64,000 nt of DNA from an uncultured Hyphomonas sp. (GTDB lineage: Bacteria > Pseudomonadota > Alphaproteobacteria > Caulobacterales > Hyphomonadaceae), in the NCBI RefSeq assembly GCF_963678875.1, contig NZ_OY787457.1:744001-808000 (forward strand). The letters run 5' to 3'. The notes under the pieces are model-generated. The model searched no databases and was not told where the DNA came from. It saw nothing but the letters and a program-made list of their open reading frames with translations. The translations under genes were made by a program, and so were the position numbers. Each line of letters starts with the position of its first letter. The first letter of the stretch is position 1. Shown here in pieces: positions 60,812 through 64,000 of the stretch.

Positions 60812-61237
60812 ATGACGAAGGCAAAGACGGCCACCACCGCAAAGCGTGCGAAGGCCGAAGCAAGTGCAGCAACGGACACCACCACCAAGATGCTCGACGA
60901 AAGCATGGAACAGCTCTCCGGTTTTGCTGGCATGTTCGGCGGGTATGCCGAAACCGGCCTGAAAGCCATCAGCGAGCGCACCGCGGCTTCGACCGACATG
61001 GCGCGCCAGCTGGGCAGCCGGAACATGGATTTCTTCACCAAGTCGCTGGAGCAGGGCGTTGAAGCCACCCAGGCGATCACTTCCGCGAAAGACGTTCGCC
61101 AGGTGATGGAAATCCAGGCTGGATTTGCGAAATCCATGTTTTCGGCGTATACGAAAGAAATGAACGCGCAGGCAGAACTTTGCATGTCTGCATGGCGCGA
61201 CGCGGCAAAGCCGTTCATGGCTTTCGCTGCAAAATAA
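60812..61237 (+). CDS. Phasin-family protein (141 aa)
   Basis: The sequence is short, Ala/Lys-rich at the start and then amphipathic helical (MEQLSGFAGMFGGYAETGL, AASTDMARQLGSRNMDFFTK, MEIQAGFAKSMFSAYTKEM), typical of the Phasin_2 family, which coats polyhydroxyalkanoate granules. No synthase genes are in the window. GAAGGA precedes the ATG at 60812. A strong terminator follows 52 bases after the stop, so it is a single-gene transcript. Confidence 0.88.
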   Translation: MTKAKTATTAKRAKAEASAATDTTTKMLDESMEQLSGFAGMFGGYAETGLKAISERTAASTDMARQLGSRNMDFFTKSLEQGVEATQAITSAKDVRQVMEIQAGFAKSMFSAYTKEMNAQAELCMSAWRDAAKPFMAFAAK

Positions 61238-61288
61238 GCTTCTGGGATCGGGCCACACCGCCTGGTTGTAGAGTGCAGTAGATTGGAA

Positions 61289-61321
61289 AGAGCCGGACCT
61301 GATTGGTCCGGTTCTTTTTTT
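61289..61321 (+). terminator. Rho-independent terminator after the phasin gene
   Basis: AGAGCCGGACC (61289-61299) and GGTCCGGTTCT (61305-61315) form an 11-base stem (one G-T pair) with loop TGATT, followed by at least six T residues. This is the clearest terminator in the window. Confidence 0.88.
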
Positions 61322-61421
61322 CCGGACATATGTTTCCGCCCGTCCAGTCGCGGCAGATGCCCCGGAAATCCGGCCAAAAAACAGGATTGGCGAGTCTTAC
61401 GCAACGCGGTTAGATGGCGCC

Positions 61422-61832
61422 ATGTCACCACTGCCTGATCTGATTGAGTTTCCCGCCCTGAAGCGCCCCGCCCGGCCGAACAATTGCCTGGTCGCGCCGG
61501 AGGGGTTCACCGGCATGGTGTCCGTCGACGAAACGGCGCCGGTGTTCGACAAGACGCCGAAGCAGGTGTTCAACGTGGTGATGGACCTGGTGCTGGAACG
61601 GGTAGAGTGGCGCCTGCGCGCCTCGGATCCGGACTCGCTGCGGATCTCGTTCATTGCGGTGACGCCGCTGATGAAGTTCAAGGACGATGTCTATGTTCAG
61701 GCCGTGCCGGTGGACGGAGACGACAGCCGGTCCAGCGTGGCCATCTATTCGGCGTCCCGGATCGGCTATTCCGATCTCGGAACCAATGCCAAACGCGTGC
61801 AGGAACTGCTCGAATTGATAGGTACTCGCTGA
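61422..61832 (+). CDS. DUF1499-domain protein, soluble (136 aa)
   Basis: A single DUF1499 domain without membrane helices: CLVAPEGFTGMVSVDETAPV, FKDDVYVQAVPVDG, and the end signature SASRIGYSDLGTNAKRVQEL. It is a shorter paralogue of the membrane-anchored protein at 2142-3008, which shares the same end signature. Family function is unknown. No strong ribosome-binding site is seen ahead of the ATG at 61422. A small hairpin follows the stop. Confidence 0.8.
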   Translation: MSPLPDLIEFPALKRPARPNNCLVAPEGFTGMVSVDETAPVFDKTPKQVFNVVMDLVLERVEWRLRASDPDSLRISFIAVTPLMKFKDDVYVQAVPVDGDDSRSSVAIYSASRIGYSDLGTNAKRVQELLELIGTR

Positions 61833-61836
61833 GCAC

Positions 61837-61855
61837 GCCTGCTCTAAAAGCAGGC
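61837..61855 (+). terminator. Hairpin after the DUF1499 gene
   Basis: GCCTGCT (61837-61843) and AGCAGGC (61849-61855) pair perfectly with loop CTAAA, five bases after the stop. AGGAAATGATTTT follows, giving only a late T run, so termination is possible but modest. Confidence 0.5.
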
Positions 61856-61918
61856 AGGAAATGATTTTGCCGCCTGTCACATCTTCAATCTTGCCCTGAA
61901 CCGTATATCTTAAGACTC

Positions 61919-62299
61919 ATGAGCAAGGGCATTCCGCATTTCCGAATGAACGATCCTGAGCCGCCGGCACCTCCCGGCGACGGCGGAACTGGCGATGACG
62001 GAATCGAATATGGCCTGTCCACGCAGACGCGTGTGCGGACCAAGAAACCCTCGCTCTATCGTGTGCTTTTGCTCAACGATGACTACACGCCGATGGAATT
62101 CGTCGTGTTCATCCTCGAACGGTTCTTCAACCGGTCCCGCGAGCAGGCGACCCGCATCATGCTTCACGTGCATCAGAAGGGTGTCGGACTGTGCGGGGTC
62201 TACACATATGAGGTGGCCGAAACAAAGGTTGCCCAGGTGCTTGACCTTGCGAAGCGGCACGAACACCCTCTCCAGTGTGTCATGGAGAAAGACGACTAG
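61919..62299 (+). CDS. clpS: ClpS adaptor for the ClpAP protease
   Basis: A 126-residue adaptor that passes N-degron substrates to ClpA. After a flexible, Gly/Pro-rich N-terminus the domain reads LYRVLLLNDDYTPMEFVVFI, LERFFNRSREQATRIMLHVH and GVGLCGVYTYEVAETKV, with the Asp-Asp and the Met of the substrate pocket present. ClpA starts 26 bases downstream in the same direction, the standard arrangement. The ATG at 61919 is preceded only by CTTAAGACTC, a weak site. Confidence 0.96.
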   Translation: MSKGIPHFRMNDPEPPAPPGDGGTGDDGIEYGLSTQTRVRTKKPSLYRVLLLNDDYTPMEFVVFILERFFNRSREQATRIMLHVHQKGVGLCGVYTYEVAETKVAQVLDLAKRHEHPLQCVMEKDD

Positions 62300-62325
62300 A
62301 CCTCTAACCCCGGAAGGCTTCCACA

Positions 62326-64000
62326 TTGCCACGCTTGTCCCCCTCCCTGGAAACGGCTCTTGAAAAGGCCCTCACCCTGGCTTCAGAACGGGAGCATGAG
62401 TACGCCACACTCGAGCACCTCCTGTTGGCTCTGACAGGGGATGAGCACGCCAAGGAAGTGATGGGGGCCTGCAAGGTCGATATAGAAGTCCTGACCGCAG
62501 AACTGGTCCGCTACATCGATGAAGAGCTGACCAGCCTGATCGTCGAGGACGGGGAAGGCCGCGTCCAGCCGACCGCAGCGTTCCAGCGCGTGGTCCAGCG
62601 CGCCATCCTGCACGTCGAAAGCTCCGGGCGGGACGAAGTGACCGGTGCAAACGTGCTGGTCTCGATCTTCTCCGAGCGCGAAAGCCACGCTGCCTACTTC
62701 CTGCAGGAGCAGGACATGACCCGCTATGACGCGGTCAATTTCATTTCCCATGGCGTCGCCAAGCAGCCCGGCATGTCGCGCCCGTCCAGCCCGCGCGGCG
62801 CAGAGCCCGCCGAAGAGGAAGCCGTGAAGCAAGGGCACGAAGCGCTCGACGCCTACTGCGTGAACCTCAACGCAAAGGCGCGTGCCGGCAAGATCGATCC
62901 GCTGATCGGCCGCGACATGGAAATCAACCGCTGCATCGAGGTGCTCTGTCGGCGGAACAAGAACAACCCGATCCTCGTGGGTGACCCGGGCGTCGGCAAG
63001 ACGGCCATCGCCGAGGGCCTGGCCAAGAAAATTGTCGATGGCGAAGCGCCGGAGATCCTCGACGAGGCCATCATCTGGTCGCTCGACATGGGCGCCCTGC
63101 TGGCCGGTACGCGTTACCGCGGCGACTTCGAGGAACGCCTGAAGTCGGTCATGAAGGAACTGGAGCAGCAGGACAAAGCCATCCTGTTCATCGACGAGAT
63201 CCATACGATCATCGGTGCCGGGGCGACCTCCGGCGGCGCGATGGATGCGTCGAACCTGCTGAAGCCGGCCCTGCAGAGCGGTGGTTTGCGTTGCATGGGC
63301 TCGACCACCTTCAAGGAATACAAGCAGCATTTCGAGAAGGACCGCGCCCTGTCCCGCCGGTTCCGCAAGATCGACGTGGTGGAGCCGACCGTGGCTGACG
63401 CCATCAAGATCCTGACCGGCCTGAAATCCCGCTTCGAAGACTTCCACGGCCTGCGGTATACCAATGACGCGATCAAGTCGGCGGTGGAGCTGTCGGACCG
63501 CTACATCACGGACCGGAAACTGCCGGACAAGGCCATCGACGTGGTCGATGAGGCAGGGGCCGCCCAATGGCTGCTGCCGTCCAGCAAGCGCAAGAAGACG
63601 GTTGGTGTGCGCGACATCGAGGCCGTGGTGGCCAAGATCGCCCGCATTCCCCCGAAACAGGTCTCGTCCGACGATGCAGAAGCCCTGCGGTCGCTGGAGT
63701 CTGACCTCAAGCGCGTGGTCTACGGCCAGGACGAAGCCATCGAGGCGCTGTCCGCTTCGATCAAGCTCGCCCGTGCAGGCCTGCGCGAACCGAACAAGCC
63801 GATCGGCTCGTACCTCTTCGCTGGCCCGACCGGCGTCGGCAAGACCGAAGTCGCCAAACAGCTCGCCTCCATCATGGGCGTCGAGATGCTGCGCTTCGAC
63901 ATGTCGGAATACATGGAGCGGCACACCGTCTCCCGCCTGATCGGCGCGCCTCCGGGCTATGTCGGTTATGACGAGGGCGGCCTGCTGACAGATGGCGTCG
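62326..64000 (+). CDS. clpA: ClpA AAA+ unfoldase, 5' part (cut by window edge)
   Basis: The first 558 codons are present. The N-terminal domain (residues 1-150) binds ClpS; the first AAA+ module has Walker A VGDPGVGKTAIAEGLA (near 225), the acidic box ILFIDEIHTIIGAG and the sensor GSTTFKEYKQ. The second module begins at about residue 470 (GQDEAIEALSASIKLARAG; Walker A FAGPTGVGKTEVAKQL) and is cut at the edge. No ATG begins the frame: the start is TTG at 62326 with GGAAGG eight bases upstream. It unfolds proteins for ClpP. Confidence 0.96.
   Translation, partial: MPRLSPSLETALEKALTLASEREHEYATLEHLLLALTGDEHAKEVMGACKVDIEVLTAELVRYIDEELTSLIVEDGEGRVQPTAAFQRVVQRAILHVESSGRDEVTGANVLVSIFSERESHAAYFLQEQDMTRYDAVNFISHGVAKQPGMSRPSSPRGAEPAEEEAVKQGHEALDAYCVNLNAKARAGKIDPLIGRDMEINRCIEVLCRRNKNNPILVGDPGVGKTAIAEGLAKKIVDGEAPEILDEAIIWSLDMGALLAGTRYRGDFEERLKSVMKELEQQDKAILFIDEIHTIIGAGATSGGAMDASNLLKPALQSGGLRCMGSTTFKEYKQHFEKDRALSRRFRKIDVVEPTVADAIKILTGLKSRFEDFHGLRYTNDAIKSAVELSDRYITDRKLPDKAIDVVDEAGAAQWLLPSSKRKKTVGVRDIEAVVAKIARIPPKQVSSDDAEALRSLESDLKRVVYGQDEAIEALSASIKLARAGLREPNKPIGSYLFAGPTGVGKTEVAKQLASIMGVEMLRFDMSEYMERHTVSRLIGAPPGYVGYDEGGLLTDGV

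Overview
The window looks like chromosome of a GC-rich alphaproteobacterium, most likely a member of the Hyphomonadaceae or a near relative. This is judged from the gene content (fused cysNC, a phasin, a KpsF-type sugar-phosphate isomerase, ClpS/ClpA), from the codon use and from the protein families; no rRNA or other marker gene confirms it. About 57 protein genes and one tRNA gene are supported. No prophage, insertion sequence, integrase or CRISPR array was seen. Several genes can only be read from TTG or GTG starts, so short-start annotation would misplace them.

Layout. 1-4213: two small lipoprotein cytochromes c (the first cut by the window edge), a block of intergenic repeats, a hypothetical gene, a membrane DUF1499 protein and a CPA1-type cation/proton antiporter. 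4490-9497: a hypothetical gene, an oligopeptide-type ABC permease pair without its ATPase or binding protein, a small DUF442-type phosphatase, an ATP-grasp-like protein and a metallo-beta-lactamase-fold hydrolase. 9503-17807: an AceE-like 2-oxoacid dehydrogenase E1 divergent from an Lrp-type regulator, a dienoyl-CoA-isomerase-like crotonase, gpsA, a thiolase-like protein without its nucleophile and a Baeyer-Villiger-type monooxygenase. 17892-24980: manC, cysNC-cysD, glmS and an uncharacterised nucleotidyltransferase-like protein. 25092-31506: a surface S8 peptidase lipoprotein with a coupled small lipoprotein, then the operon ahcY-purU-metK, which handles S-adenosylmethionine regeneration and one-carbon units.

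31771-57436 is mainly a cell-surface polysaccharide region. It holds a HAD-UbiA fusion, a DegT/DnrJ aminotransferase, rfbC, a DUF2793 protein, a run of glycosyltransferase, DUF2142, Gfo/Idh, GtrA and FkbM genes with 4-base overlaps, an ABC polysaccharide exporter (Wzm/Wzt with a C-terminal glycan-binding domain), a 1293-residue methyltransferase-coiled-coil-glycosyltransferase protein, rfbBDA, another glycosyltransferase, a UDP-glucuronate decarboxylase and galE. phhA and a tRNA-Ile(CAU) gene lie among them. With manC, glmS and the cysteine/sulfate genes nearby, the region can supply dTDP-rhamnose, UDP-galactose, UDP-xylose, GDP-mannose and amino sugars and export a chain built on a lipid carrier.

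57526-64000: a SIMPL protein, kdsD-like isomerase, a PBP5-like carboxypeptidase, a phasin, a second DUF1499 protein, clpS and the 5' part of clpA.

The most unusual items are a seven-copy motif spaced exactly 10 bases apart (886-955), a two-copy family of intergenic hairpins (one copy forming a predicted three-way junction against the tRNA 3' end), 20-base direct repeats upstream of wzm, the multi-domain glycosyltransferase with five 14-residue repeats, and the HAD-UbiA fusion with a GtrA protein, reminiscent of lipid-linked pentofuranose synthesis.
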